The notes beneath the pieces are model-generated. The model ran no database searches. It was not told the origin of the DNA and worked only from the letters and a program-made list of their open reading frames with translations. Source: Bin87 sp965204395 (GTDB lineage Bacteria; Chloroflexota; Dehalococcoidia; Lucifugimonadales; UBA3495). From it: a stretch of 64,000 nt of DNA. Location: NCBI GenBank assembly GCA_965204395.1, contig OZ241987.1, positions 372,001 through 436,000 on the forward strand. Direction: 5' to 3'. Below are positions 7,668 through 16,493 of this stretch, piece after piece (position 1 is the stretch's first letter; each line of letters begins with the position of its first letter). The position numbers and the translations under genes are program-made.

Positions 7668-8219
7668 CTACGAGTTTAGTATCCGCTCGATGCCATTAAC
7701 GAAAACCTTAAAACTGTGTGAACCATTACCATCCCGCGTCATATGCTGTGCCATGCGTCGCGCTCCCGCGTTTCTCCGAAATTCCGGCACGAGCTTTTTG
7801 AGGTCTTCAGAAGGTTTGGGTCGGACATCGGGATCCCTAAAGCGAGATTGATTTTTGATTCGCCGCAATCTTTCGTTACTAAAAGCGGTGGCTAGCGCAT
7901 CCGGATCACCTAAATACCAAGATTCCAGTTCTTGACACACTATGCGGACTACGGAATCATCTCGCCGGCCTTCATGGCAAAACTTACGCAGACGGCTCTT
8001 CACTGTCACACAATCTGCGTTGTCATTGTCGCGAACAATGACAAACCGATCTCCTGGCACCCTCCAGTCACGTAGCGTTTCGCGTATGCTCCCTTCCAGG
8101 TCGTCTTTGCCTTCATGGGGAATACATAGGAAATTTACTCCGGGGAATAGACGTGGTAACAGACCTTGCAGCAACGTCTGCATCGATAGTTCTTCGACTA
8201 AAAATATCACGCGACCCAT
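7668..8219 (-). CDS. DUF4276 family protein (TOPRIM-like partner of AAA ATPase)
   Basis: A 183-residue protein of the DUF4276 type: VIFLVEELSMQTLLQGLLPRLF at the N-terminus, then VRDNDNADC (residues about 63-71) and QELESWYLGDPDAL. Acidic clusters E9 and the DND motif fit a TOPRIM-like metal-binding fold. Its start overlaps the end of the ATPase gene by 13 bases, so the two form a coupled cassette. AAA ATPase plus TOPRIM-like pairs occur in anti-phage systems such as PARIS and AbiL; a defence role is inferred by analogy. Confidence 0.75.
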   Translation of the reverse strand: MGRVIFLVEELSMQTLLQGLLPRLFPGVNFLCIPHEGKDDLEGSIRETLRDWRVPGDRFVIVRDNDNADCVTVKSRLRKFCHEGRRDDSVVRIVCQELESWYLGDPDALATAFSNERLRRIKNQSRFRDPDVRPKPSEDLKKLVPEFRRNAGARRMAQHMTRDGNGSHSFKVFVNGIERILNS

Positions 8220-9418
8220 GAAAGTCCTGCACCTTCAAATAGGTTGCGTTTCCACAGAACGCCCGGCATCTGAGTTTGTGCCAAACTGCGCAATATCGCG
8301 CTATGGGATGCTCGCTGGATGGTACTGAAACCATCCCGTTTAACCAGCCAAAAAATCTCGTCCAGATTTGCCCCATTCAAAAAGTCTGGCGAATGGGTTG
8401 ATACGAAAACTTGACCACCCCGTCTGGCATACTCGCGGAACTCTTCGGCGAGCGGCTGCAGTAACTCTGGATAGAGCTGGTTTTCGGGTTCTTCAATTGC
8501 GAGCAAGGAATGTGGTTTGGGGTCGTGGAGCAACACCAAATATGCGAACATCTTAATGGTGCCGTCGGAAACGTATCGAGCGATGAAAGGATCCTTAAAA
8601 CTTCCGTCTTGAAATCGCAGGACCAACCGCCCATCCTCGGTTTGCTTGGCTTCGACATTCTGGATACCGGGAACCTGCCAACGCATGGACCGGAGTATTT
8701 CCTCGAAGTGCTCGCGGTGGTTCTCATACAGGTACTGAGCTACTTGTGCGACGTTGTCGCCACTCTCAGACAGATGCTCCGCATAACCTGCGTCCACACT
8801 TGGTCTTGCATCCGCGATATGGAAATTCGAGATATACCAGTTTTCGATTAAGCTGCGCAGCTCGGCCACAACCCGGAACTCTCGAAACTGCCCAAGCCCT
8901 TTAATGGCAAGGATACTGGGATCATCCAAGGCGTATTGGGCCCGTACTTCATCAACCCCTTCTTGGCCGTAAGCGGATTCGTTGGTGATGGCTGTTCCAG
9001 TGCCTCTGCTGAAGTCCAGGAATCGCCAAGGTCTACCGCGCTGACCCCTGCGGTAGCTCAACACTTCACGGTCCACAACCGCTCGCCCACCTTCGGCTAC
9101 GATTGCCAATTGGTAAGTGACCAGTCGGCGGCCGCTCTCACGGAATTTGATGGTGAGCTCTATAGGCCCCTTAGCTTCTCGACTAACTAACTCGCGGAAG
9201 CCTCCGCGTCGCACGACCGCCGCGGCCACGTTCTGGGTTAGCGCCTCTTTGAGAAAAGTGAATACGTCGAATAATGTCGTCTTGCCCGAACCGTTGGCGC
9301 CGACGACAACTACCATACCCGGCAGTTCGTTTAGCACAGCATGATTAAAGAGACGGTAGTTTTTGATTTCTATGCTTTCAATCTGTTGCATCAGTGCAGG
9401 CCTCGCCGCTATGGGCAC
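8207..9418 (-). CDS. AAA family ATPase (RecF/OLD-like), defence-type
   Basis: A 403-residue P-loop ATPase of the AAA_21/RecF-like group. Walker A is GANGSGKTT (residues 40-48), the Walker B region is LLAIEEPENQLYP, and the switch histidine is in FVSTHSPDFL. The middle insertion typical of the group spans about residues 100-270. GTG at 9418 is taken as start because a TATAAT box on the minus strand (9432-9427) ends eight bases before it, suggesting a leaderless transcript; an ATG at 9391 with a GAGG upstream is the alternative and would remove nine residues. It is coupled to the DUF4276 gene downstream. Confidence 0.82.
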   Translation of the reverse strand: MPIAARPALMQQIESIEIKNYRLFNHAVLNELPGMVVVVGANGSGKTTLFDVFTFLKEALTQNVAAAVVRRGGFRELVSREAKGPIELTIKFRESGRRLVTYQLAIVAEGGRAVVDREVLSYRRGQRGRPWRFLDFSRGTGTAITNESAYGQEGVDEVRAQYALDDPSILAIKGLGQFREFRVVAELRSLIENWYISNFHIADARPSVDAGYAEHLSESGDNVAQVAQYLYENHREHFEEILRSMRWQVPGIQNVEAKQTEDGRLVLRFQDGSFKDPFIARYVSDGTIKMFAYLVLLHDPKPHSLLAIEEPENQLYPELLQPLAEEFREYARRGGQVFVSTHSPDFLNGANLDEIFWLVKRDGFSTIQRASHSAILRSLAQTQMPGVLWKRNLFEGAGLSWVA

Positions 9419-9426
9419 GATGCTCG

Positions 9427-9432
9427 ATTATA
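9427..9432 (-). promoter_or_regulatory. Candidate -10 box for ATPase-DUF4276 cassette
   Basis: TATAAT on the minus strand lies eight bases before the GTG at 9418, the same spacing as at the copper ATPase gene. No clear -35 box. Confidence 0.4.
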
Positions 9433-9545
9433 TACTGCTGGTCTTGAGGAAATTCGGTAGCTTTTCTTGCCACAAAAGCGCCGCCACCCCCATCCGTCGT
9501 ATGCAGATAGAAGCGACGGCGCGCTCGCGACGAGTGGTACGGGAA

Positions 9546-10493
9546 CTACGCCTTGGCGTACTTGGAGAAGCTGCGCAGTTCCTGCGGCGGGTCCATGTGG
9601 CTGCCGCGGATGGTGTAGGACACCTCGGATACGTACACGGCGCCGGTGCTGTCCACTGCGATCCCGTGGGGCGCGATGAACTGGCCGGGGCCTTCGCCCT
9701 CTTCCGGCGCGCCGAACACGCAGACGCGGTTTCCATCAGTATCGTAGATGGTGACCCGGTGGCCCAGGCCCGGCGCGTCGTCGACGCCGCCCATGCCGTT
9801 CAGCTCACCGACGTAGATGTGGCCGCCCCAATACACCATCGCGTCCGGCCGGTGGATGTTGCTCCACATGGTGAGGAAGGTCCCGTCGGTGTCGAACAGT
9901 TGGATGCGGTGGCACTCGCGGTCAACGACGTACACCCGCTCGTCCTCGTCAAAGGCGATGTTGTGGGGCCGGATGAACTGGCCGGCGTCAATGCCCGGCT
10001 CGCCCCACGAGAACTTGTACTCGCCCTCCGCAGTGTACACGTGGATGCGGGAGTTGCCGTAGCCGTCGGAGATGTAGATGTCGCCGTTGCTGGGACGGAT
10101 TGCCGCCGACGTGGGCCGGTTGAAGGGCTGGCCGCTCCAGCGGGGGGCCGGATGGTTCTTCTCGCCGATCTCCATCAGCTTTTCGCCGGTGACGCTGAAC
10201 TTCTGGATGGTGTGGATTCCATCGTCGGCGGCCAGCAGAGTGTCGTCGGCTTCGCTGTAATAGAGCCCGTGGGTGCGGTTCTCGCTGAAGTGACCCTGGC
10301 CGAAGGAACGCTCGAAGTTGCCGTCCTTGTCAAAGACCATGATGGGATGCTCGCCGCGGGTCAGAATGAACACGCGGTCGTTGCCGTCCACGGCCACGCC
10401 AGGACATTCCAGCAGGCGCATCCCGTCGGGCAACTTCAGCCAGTTGTCGACGAAGGTGTATTGAAAATCTCCCTGCCCATAAGTTTCAGGCAT
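9546..10493 (-). CDS. NHL-repeat six-bladed beta-propeller protein
   Basis: A 315-residue protein made almost wholly of NHL repeats, with recurring units of the type GPGQFIAPHGIAVDSTGAVYVS, FIRPHNIAFDEDERVYVVDR and RIQLFDTDGTF. The fold should be a six-bladed propeller similar to the peptidyl-alpha-hydroxyglycine alpha-amidating lyase domain. No signal peptide is visible, so it appears cytoplasmic or is exported by another route. The ribosome-binding site GGGAGAG precedes ATG at 10493. It lies 67 bases downstream of the SDR gene on the same strand. A second NHL protein is encoded at 62114. Substrate unknown. Confidence 0.8.
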   Translation of the reverse strand: MPETYGQGDFQYTFVDNWLKLPDGMRLLECPGVAVDGNDRVFILTRGEHPIMVFDKDGNFERSFGQGHFSENRTHGLYYSEADDTLLAADDGIHTIQKFSVTGEKLMEIGEKNHPAPRWSGQPFNRPTSAAIRPSNGDIYISDGYGNSRIHVYTAEGEYKFSWGEPGIDAGQFIRPHNIAFDEDERVYVVDRECHRIQLFDTDGTFLTMWSNIHRPDAMVYWGGHIYVGELNGMGGVDDAPGLGHRVTIYDTDGNRVCVFGAPEEGEGPGQFIAPHGIAVDSTGAVYVSEVSYTIRGSHMDPPQELRSFSKYAKA

Positions 10494-10560
10494 GATTTCT
10501 CTCCCTGTGCAAAGTGTGTGGTGGGTTTAATTTACAGCGGCTATCTTACTTGCCGGCGCA

Positions 10561-11337
10561 TTACTGGGCAACACACCCGCCGTCGATGACGAGCTCCGCC
10601 CCGGTGACGAAGGACGCTTCGTCGGATGCCAGGTACAGCACTCCGTAGGCCACCTCGATGGGATGGGCGCGCCGGCCCAACGGCACCAGGGCGAGACGCT
10701 GCGCCGCCACCTCGGGATCGTCGTAGGTGGATGCGCTCATGGGGGTCATGATCGGCCCGGGATGCACGGAGTTGCATCGGATGCCCTCACGTGCGTACTG
10801 GATGGCGGTGGCCTTGGTGAACAGGCGCACGGCTCCCTTGGACGCGTTGTAGGGATGCGAGCGGGACCATGCTCCGCTGAGTCCGGCAATGGACGAAATG
10901 TTGACGATGGAACCGCCGCCCGTCCGGCGCATGGCGGGAATCGCCGCCTTGGTGCCGAGGAACACGCCCTTGGAGTTAATGTCCATCACGCGGTCCCACT
11001 GCTCTTCGCTGGTGTCCTCCAGAGAAATGTTGCGCGCTCCGCCTTCAACGGAGATGCTGATGCCAGCGTTGTTGACCAGGATATCGAGCCTGCCGTAGCG
11101 TTCCTCCGCCAACGCGACGATGGCGTCCCAGTCGGATTCGACGGTCACATCGAGGTGAGTGTAGGCCACGTCCAAGCCTTCTGCTCGGCAGTCGGCCTCG
11201 ACCTGCTGCCCCAGATCGTCGAGGATGTCGCCGATGACGACCTTGGCCCCCTCCTTCGCAAACAGGTTGGCTTCCTCTGCGCCCATGCCGCGGGCGCCGC
11301 CGCTAATGATGGCTACCTTACCGTCCAGTCGGCCCAT
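10561..11337 (-). CDS. SDR family NAD(P)-dependent oxidoreductase
   Basis: A 258-residue classical short-chain dehydrogenase. The cofactor motif is GGARGMG (residues 13-19), the structural motif NNAG lies near residue 90, a catalytic serine is in NISSIAG, and the catalytic pair is in YNASKGA (YxxxK). The C-terminus VTGAELVIDGG is typical of FabG-like members. A acidic residue after strand 2 (VIGD) suggests NAD preference. AAGGAG precedes the start. Substrate cannot be told. It heads a short minus-strand run with the NHL gene. Confidence 0.9.
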   Translation of the reverse strand: MGRLDGKVAIISGGARGMGAEEANLFAKEGAKVVIGDILDDLGQQVEADCRAEGLDVAYTHLDVTVESDWDAIVALAEERYGRLDILVNNAGISISVEGGARNISLEDTSEEQWDRVMDINSKGVFLGTKAAIPAMRRTGGGSIVNISSIAGLSGAWSRSHPYNASKGAVRLFTKATAIQYAREGIRCNSVHPGPIMTPMSASTYDDPEVAAQRLALVPLGRRAHPIEVAYGVLYLASDEASFVTGAELVIDGGCVAQ

Positions 11338-11364
11338 GTTTCGCTCCTTTGCGGTGTCGGCGAA

Positions 11365-11718
11365 TCACTTCGCCGGCAGATTTTCGTCGATGATGGCTTG
11401 GAGTTGTGGAACCAATGGCGGGAGATGCTCCTGGATGATGCGCCAAAGCTCATCAAAGTCCACCGTGTCGTACTCATGAATCAGGACGTTGCGCAGGTCA
11501 GTCGTATCTTGCCACGGCACATCGGGATATTGCGCCCGAAAATCTTCTGGAACACGCCGGGCCGCCTCGCCCAGAACCTCCATCAGCCTGGTTAGCGCCA
11601 GTTCAAACACCCGGTCCAGGTCCAAATCCACCCGGCTCCGGCCTTCCGCCAGTTCCATCGCTTCTTTCCCATGGTCGCGCATATGCTGCACAGCCACCAT
11701 GGGGTCACGGCGCGACAT
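11365..11718 (-). CDS. hepT: HepT-like ribonuclease toxin (DUF86)
   Basis: A 117-residue HEPN-fold protein of the HepT family. The catalytic motif R-X4-H-X-Y is present as R76, H81 and Y83 in LRNVLIHEYD; the tyrosine is the residue AMPylated by the antitoxin in studied systems. Length is normal. Its start overlaps the end of the mntA-like gene by 14 bases, the classic order antitoxin then toxin for MntA/HepT. It cleaves or would cleave RNA when unmodified. Confidence 0.85.
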   Translation of the reverse strand: MSRRDPMVAVQHMRDHGKEAMELAEGRSRVDLDLDRVFELALTRLMEVLGEAARRVPEDFRAQYPDVPWQDTTDLRNVLIHEYDTVDFDELWRIIQEHLPPLVPQLQAIIDENLPAK

Positions 11719-12004
11719 AGATCTCCTCCGCCTCGTCCAGCACCTCCTGCCGGAAGTATGGGCTGAGGGATGCCGCGGTGTGCATATCTACTTCCCTACC
11801 CAGTAGGGAGATCAACTCTCGCCGCATTCGAAAGAACTCGAACCCCCCGGCATGGCCCGGCTCGTACTCTATCAGCACGTCCACATCGCTATCCGGCGTA
11901 AAGTCGTCGCGGATCACCGATCCGAACAACGCCAGTCGGTGGACACGGTAACGTCGGCAGATTTCGGCGATCTCCGCGTGGGGTATGTCAATTCGAGATG
12001 CCAT
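11705..12004 (-). CDS. mntA: MntA-like nucleotidyltransferase antitoxin
   Basis: A 99-residue minimal nucleotidyltransferase. The motif GS-X10-D-X-D is exact: G28 S29 ... D40 and D42 in LFGSVIRDDFTPDSDVDVLIEY. MntA proteins transfer AMP to a tyrosine of HepT to silence it. ATG at 12004 is chosen; the open frame extends upstream to 12142, but that part is arginine/histidine-rich without family similarity and overlaps the VOC gene. Coupled to hepT by a 14-base overlap. Confidence 0.85.
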   Translation of the reverse strand: MASRIDIPHAEIAEICRRYRVHRLALFGSVIRDDFTPDSDVDVLIEYEPGHAGGFEFFRMRRELISLLGREVDMHTAASLSPYFRQEVLDEAEEIYVAP

Positions 12005-12036
12005 CTCCCTTACCTGGCGGTGGTTTGTCAAGGCGA

Positions 12037-12402
12037 TCAGTCGTTGCCCATGAACATCCCCACTACATTGCCTTCTGTGTCGCGGAAATTGGCGAACCAT
12101 CCGATGCCGGGGATTTCGGTGCGTGGCGTTACTATTGCGCATCCGGCATCGGATACCTTCTGGACATAGGCGTCCAGGTCATCGACGCCGATGATGATCA
12201 GCGTGCCGCCGTCGTTGAGCGTGTCCGCGCGTGCGGTGAGGGCGCCGCCGATGCCGTAGGGTTCCTCGTCGCCGCCGGTTTGCTGTAGGTAATACTCCTG
12301 ATCACCGAACCGATCGGCCTTCCAGCCGAACACGTCCGCATAGAACTTGTTGGCGCGCTCGGCGTTATCGAAGGGCAACTCAAAATGGACTACTTTGGGC
12401 AT
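12037..12402 (-). CDS. VOC family protein (glyoxalase-like)
   Basis: A 121-residue vicinal-oxygen-chelate protein: MPKVVHFELPFDNAERANKFYADVFGW at the start and the second half-module ending GIGWFANFRDTEGNVVGMF. Family members bind a metal and act as glyoxalases, dioxygenases or resistance proteins; here the precise role is unknown. ATG at 12402 is preferred because GGGAGGAACA lies directly before it. The start overlaps the 3' end of the upstream GNAT gene by 23 bases. Confidence 0.85.
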   Translation of the reverse strand: MPKVVHFELPFDNAERANKFYADVFGWKADRFGDQEYYLQQTGGDEEPYGIGGALTARADTLNDGGTLIIIGVDDLDAYVQKVSDAGCAIVTPRTEIPGIGWFANFRDTEGNVVGMFMGND

Positions 12403-12997
12403 TGTTCCTCCCGGTTTGGGAATCATCTGTTGAATCCGTTTCAATATAGACGATGGCGGCGCGGTCGTGCCACTGATCCGCGGTCAGCGCGTAGTGGAGA
12501 GTGTCCCACCAACGGCCTTTGAAGAACTCGGCTGCGTGCGACCGGCGTTGCAATCGGAACCCCAACCGCTCCAGGACTCGCGCGGACGCCACGTTTTCGG
12601 CAATGCACCAGGATGTGACCCGCTGCAGTCCCAAGTAACTGAACGCGAACTGAACCATCGCGGCAGCGGCTTCGGTGGCGTACCCTTGGCCCCAATGGTC
12701 GGGGTTCAGCTCGTAACCGAGTTCGGCCTGGGTGACCTTGTCCGGATTGCTGCGGATGCCGCAGTTGCCGATCAGTTGGTTGTCGGAGCGTTGAGCGATG
12801 GCGAGTTGGTAGCGGCGGCGCGGTGTTTCACGCTCCCAATTCAGGAACATCCCAACGAAAGCGGTCGCATCTTCCTCAGTGCGGTCGCACCACGGGTAAT
12901 AGCGCAAATAACGAGGGTCGCGCTGATAATCCAGCACGGCCCTCCAATCGTCCTGAGCAAACTCCCTCAAGCGAAGTCGCTGGGTGAGTATTCGCAC
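12380..12997 (-). CDS. GNAT acetyltransferase, RimJ/RimL type
   Basis: A 205-residue Acetyltransf_3-type protein beginning MRILTQRLRLREFAQDDW. The acetyl-CoA motif is HWGQGYATEAAAAMVQFAF, followed by NVASARVLERLGF. Such enzymes N-acetylate ribosomal proteins, amino acids or antibiotics; substrate unknown. Start is GTG at 12997. The C-terminal 25 residues run over the ribosome-binding site and start of the VOC gene. It is read as a minus-strand pair with VOC. Confidence 0.85.
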   Translation of the reverse strand: MRILTQRLRLREFAQDDWRAVLDYQRDPRYLRYYPWCDRTEEDATAFVGMFLNWERETPRRRYQLAIAQRSDNQLIGNCGIRSNPDKVTQAELGYELNPDHWGQGYATEAAAAMVQFAFSYLGLQRVTSWCIAENVASARVLERLGFRLQRRSHAAEFFKGRWWDTLHYALTADQWHDRAAIVYIETDSTDDSQTGRNNAQSSPF

Positions 12998-13008
12998 GCG
13001 CCGCTACA

Positions 13009-14604
13009 CTACGAGATCGCCGACGAACCCTCTCCCTTCAGGTAGTCCGCGGTGCGCAGCGCCAACGCCTGGATGGTGGTGGTGGGGTTGATGCAGGCCC
13101 CGGTAGTGAAGATGCTGCCGTCGATGATGTACAGGTTGGGCACGTCGTGGGCGCGGCCCCAGCGGTCCACCACCGAGCGGTCGGGGTCGGCGCCCATGCG
13201 GGCAGTGCCCAGCAGGTGCCAGCCGGCGTTGCGTCGCAGCCGCGACGAGATCACACGCTTGGCTCCCGCCGCTTCCAGCACCTCGGTGGCGCGGGCGATG
13301 CCGTGATCCAGGATGGCCCAGGTGTTATCGCTGACGGTGTAGTCAATCTTGGGCGCAGGGATGCCGTCACCGTCGGTGAGCGTCGGATCCAGGGTCACGC
13401 GGTTGTGCTCCTCAGGCAGGTCCTCGGTCATGATGACAATGCCCATCTGGTGGCGGAACCGTTCGGCAAAGTCGCGGTGGTGTCCCTCACCCCACTGTAC
13501 CTGCTGACCGACCAGCCCACCCAGGGCGAGTTGCAGCGGCGCGCCGCCCACATTGGAGATCTGCATGTCGTAACCGCGCACAAAGCCACGTCGCACGTCG
13601 GTCTCGTAGAACTCCTGGCTGAGCATGGACGAACCGCGCGGCCCGTCGTCGGGACCCAGGTCCTCGTCGAACAGGCCCAGCACGTAGCCGCAGGGGTGGT
13701 GCATCAGGTTCCTGCCCACCTGCCCGCTGCTGTTGGCAAGGCCGTCGGGGAACAGCGCGCTCTTGGAGTTGAGCAGCAGCCGCGAGGTGCCGATGCCGTT
13801 GCAGGCCAGCACCACGACCTTGGCATACTGCGCGCGCAGGTCGCCGTTGTGATCGTAGTACGCCGCGCCGGTGGCCCGCCCCGTCTCATCCACCAGGATC
13901 TCGCGAACTCGGGCGTGGGTGATCAGACGCGCGCCCTGCTTGAGAGCGCCGGGCCAGAAGATGATGTCGCTGCTGGACGGCGAGCGCAGGTATTCGCCAA
14001 CATCGGGCTGCCTGCCGTCGTACTGGGCGGAGGCGACGGCGTTGTCGGAAGACCACCAGTGCCATCCCAGCTTGTTGAACGCGCGGGCCAGCATCTCGCC
14101 GCCCGGTCCGATGGGCAGCGGCGGCGTCGGACGGGCCGGCTTGGGCGGGTATGCGGTGTCGCCCTGCAAGCCGCTGACGCCGTGGGCGCGGTCGTTCTGG
14201 TCGTAGTAGGGTTCCAGCTCAAAGTAGTCCATGGGCCAGTCATCAGCGACGCCGTCCAAAGACCGCAACCGGAAGTCCGACGGGTGGAACCGTGGAAAAT
14301 GGGAACCCCAGTGGATGGTGCTGCCGCCCACGGCGTTGTACATGTACGGCGCGATGGGCGTGTCATCCTCGTTGACCGGATAGTCCTCCGGCAACCCGCG
14401 GAAGTTGGGGTTGGGATGGAAGTCGGTCTGCCAGTGCAGTTGCGCCTGCGGTTCGTTGACCGGGAAAGCGTTGAGCGGCACCCAGCCGCCCTGCTCCAGG
14501 CACACCACCTTGACGCCCGCCTGCGTCAGGCTCCAGGTGAAGGCTCCGCCGGAAGCGCCGGCCCCGATGACCAAAACGTCAGCGATGTCGTGTTTGCTGC
14601 CCAT
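13009..14604 (-). CDS. GMC family FAD-dependent oxidoreductase
   Basis: A 531-residue glucose-methanol-choline type flavoprotein. The FAD dinucleotide fold is VLVIGAGASGGAFTW (residues 10-24), the second FAD contact is the YNAVGGSTIHWG segment near residue 90, and the C-terminal signature contains HLLGTARMG with the conserved histidine, then PNLYIIDGSIFTTGACINPTTTIQALALR. It oxidises an alcohol or sugar; the substrate is not evident. AGGAG precedes the ATG. Close relatives in this lineage act with a small subunit, but none is adjacent. Confidence 0.9.
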   Translation of the reverse strand: MGSKHDIADVLVIGAGASGGAFTWSLTQAGVKVVCLEQGGWVPLNAFPVNEPQAQLHWQTDFHPNPNFRGLPEDYPVNEDDTPIAPYMYNAVGGSTIHWGSHFPRFHPSDFRLRSLDGVADDWPMDYFELEPYYDQNDRAHGVSGLQGDTAYPPKPARPTPPLPIGPGGEMLARAFNKLGWHWWSSDNAVASAQYDGRQPDVGEYLRSPSSSDIIFWPGALKQGARLITHARVREILVDETGRATGAAYYDHNGDLRAQYAKVVVLACNGIGTSRLLLNSKSALFPDGLANSSGQVGRNLMHHPCGYVLGLFDEDLGPDDGPRGSSMLSQEFYETDVRRGFVRGYDMQISNVGGAPLQLALGGLVGQQVQWGEGHHRDFAERFRHQMGIVIMTEDLPEEHNRVTLDPTLTDGDGIPAPKIDYTVSDNTWAILDHGIARATEVLEAAGAKRVISSRLRRNAGWHLLGTARMGADPDRSVVDRWGRAHDVPNLYIIDGSIFTTGACINPTTTIQALALRTADYLKGEGSSAIS

Positions 14605-14684
14605 GAATGATAACTCCTAACTGTTAGATCACCGTTCTACCAAAAGCATTCCAAGGGAACGCTGGTTGGAACAGGCAATGTGTC

Positions 14685-15467
14685 TCATCGCTCTAAGTCC
14701 GCTTCTAATTGGCGGATGCGTTCGATGGCCGCGGCCAATTCTGCCTGCGTGGCGTCTCGTTCCGCCACCGCTTTGTCACGCTCATCTTGTGCGGTATCCA
14801 GTTCTGCCTGCGCCTCATCCAGCGCCGCCCCTAATTCCGTGGGATCGAGGAGGAATTCGTCGGTCTTCAGATCATAGAAGCGGAGCCGCCCGCTATCCCA
14901 GCACAGGTAAAGGTCGAGGGCCGGACTGTATCCCGAAAGCATCCCGTACATCTTGCCGGGTCGATCTTCCAGTAGGCCAATGGGTTCGTACTGTCCGTTG
15001 TCCAGCATTTCGCCGGCCAGGGGCGCATCGTGGTATCTGCCTCCGGTATGGTCAAACCGCCAATACTCGCCCACGCCGAAGCGAGCATAACCGTCTCGCT
15101 TAACCGTGTAGTCCCGTCGGCCGGTACTGCGCGACCCAATTTCCAGAACGAAATCCGGCGGTTTGCCCACGTCGCTGATGATGTAGCCGTTGTCGATAAT
15201 AATGGCGTCCGGATCGACGCCGAAAGCGACTAGGCCATCAGGCTCCAGGCGTGTGGTGGGATGGTCAGTGGTGTGGTAACAGAGGTAACCGCTGCCGCAT
15301 ACCAGAACATCAGGCCGGTCGGCAAAGTGAGGCATCAGAGTGCCGTCAAAAATCGATAGCCTCCGGCGTTGCCACATATCGTTTATCCGGGGCGGATCGG
15401 GCAGTTTCGGCGGCTGCGCATATATGTTGACTGCCGATTGTGATGGGACGATTGGCTTGGTAGTCAT
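14685..15467 (-). CDS. Uma2 family protein (DUF820) with C-terminal coiled coil
   Basis: A 260-residue PD-(D/E)XK-fold protein of the Uma2 group. The core motif is PDAIIIDNG then KPPDFVLEIGS (D, E) and YTVKRDGYARFGVGEYWRFD. Residues about 212-260 are a strongly predicted coiled coil with repeated DEAQAEL/DERDKAV heptads. Uma2 proteins are abundant in cyanobacteria and Chloroflexota and their function is not settled. It sits 54 bases downstream of a paralogous gene on the same strand. Confidence 0.85.
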   Translation of the reverse strand: MTTKPIVPSQSAVNIYAQPPKLPDPPRINDMWQRRRLSIFDGTLMPHFADRPDVLVCGSGYLCYHTTDHPTTRLEPDGLVAFGVDPDAIIIDNGYIISDVGKPPDFVLEIGSRSTGRRDYTVKRDGYARFGVGEYWRFDHTGGRYHDAPLAGEMLDNGQYEPIGLLEDRPGKMYGMLSGYSPALDLYLCWDSGRLRFYDLKTDEFLLDPTELGAALDEAQAELDTAQDERDKAVAERDATQAELAAAIERIRQLEADLER

Positions 15468-15521
15468 AGAGAACTTCCCGGCGGGGACGGTTGCCGGCAG
15501 TATAACACCGGCGGTCGCGGA

Positions 15522-16400
15522 TCATTGACCGCGCCGCCGGCGCTCCAGTTCCCGCCACCACTCGATTTGCTCCTCTATGGATGGTTCTATCGCCGGCTCT
15601 ATGCCGCGCTGCCGCAGTACTTCCTCCAGCCTACGTATCCGGTCATTGGCCACGAACTCACGGTACTCGGCGGCTACCCGGCGCTCCTTCTCCTCATCCC
15701 ATAGTTTGAGGGCGCCGTCCAGTAGCTCCGACCGTTCCTGAACTCCGGGTAAACCCCGTCCGCCGTCGGTGCGGCGCCAGCGCAGTATTTTCCCATCCCA
15801 GCTCAGGTCCAGATTCAGCCGGGGACTGTAGCCGCGCAGTTCGCCGTCCTCGGCGACTTGAACCGACAGCGGCTGATAATCGCCGTCTGCCAATTGCCAG
15901 CCGGCCAGAGCCGTAGATTGGTGTTCGTCCACCGGGTCGCAAAGTCGCCAATACTCGCCAACGCCGTAGCGTTCGTATGCAGCGCGTTTACGGACGTAAT
16001 CGTAGTCGAGCCTAACGTCAACGGGTCGAAACTCCCCGAACATATCCTCAGCGGACATCACGAACGGGTCGCTGAGAATTTCGGGGACGACTTCCAACAG
16101 GAACTCCGGGGGCTTGCCTACCTCATCAATGATGTAGCCGTTACGTCCGATGATGGCGTCAGGTATCACGTCGAAAGCCACCACGAAGTCCATCTTGACC
16201 CAGCCGGTCGAGTCGTCAGCGGTTTGGCACAGAAAACCGTTCGCGCCAACGAGCACATCTGGGCGGCTCCGGAAATGACGTTCCAGCCCAAGATAGAGTT
16301 CCTGCATCCGCAGGCCGCGTCGCATATCACCCACTTTTGATGGGTCGGGCAGGAGTGCGGGCAACGGGTGATGGTAGCGCAGATTGCGCCTGGCGGTCAT
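15522..16400 (-). CDS. Uma2 family protein (DUF820)
   Basis: A 292-residue paralogue of the downstream Uma2 gene. Core motif: PDAIIGRNG, KPPEFLLEVVPE, then YVRKRAAYERYGVGEYWRL. Compared with its neighbour it has an insertion after the LEV strand (residues about 115-130) and a C-terminal arginine/glutamate-rich helix (residues 235-292). Tandem Uma2 genes often arise by duplication; a third copy lies at 40644. Confidence 0.85.
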   Translation of the reverse strand: MTARRNLRYHHPLPALLPDPSKVGDMRRGLRMQELYLGLERHFRSRPDVLVGANGFLCQTADDSTGWVKMDFVVAFDVIPDAIIGRNGYIIDEVGKPPEFLLEVVPEILSDPFVMSAEDMFGEFRPVDVRLDYDYVRKRAAYERYGVGEYWRLCDPVDEHQSTALAGWQLADGDYQPLSVQVAEDGELRGYSPRLNLDLSWDGKILRWRRTDGGRGLPGVQERSELLDGALKLWDEEKERRVAAEYREFVANDRIRRLEEVLRQRGIEPAIEPSIEEQIEWWRELERRRRGQ

Positions 16401-16437
16401 AGTTCGGTACGCCGGCGTGGTATGCCGGACATCGCGG

Positions 16438-16466
16438 GGGCGAATCCGCCTGATACGGATTCGCCC
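16438..16466. repeat. Palindrome downstream of thiolase (dispersed family or terminator)
   Basis: GGGCGAATCCG and CGGATTCGCCC form a perfect 11-bp stem with a 7-base loop, just after the thiolase stop. It resembles the GGGGCGAAT arms of the dispersed palindromes, but lacks the GTA lead. Confidence 0.6.
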
Positions 16467-16493
16467 GTACCTGCGAAAACGGTTCCCGGCCGC

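Noticed and set aside
13147..14610. A long 487-codon open frame on the plus strand opposite the GMC oxidoreductase
   Set aside because: It is a shadow of the GC-rich minus-strand gene; the translation has no family similarity, while the minus strand has full FAD motifs.
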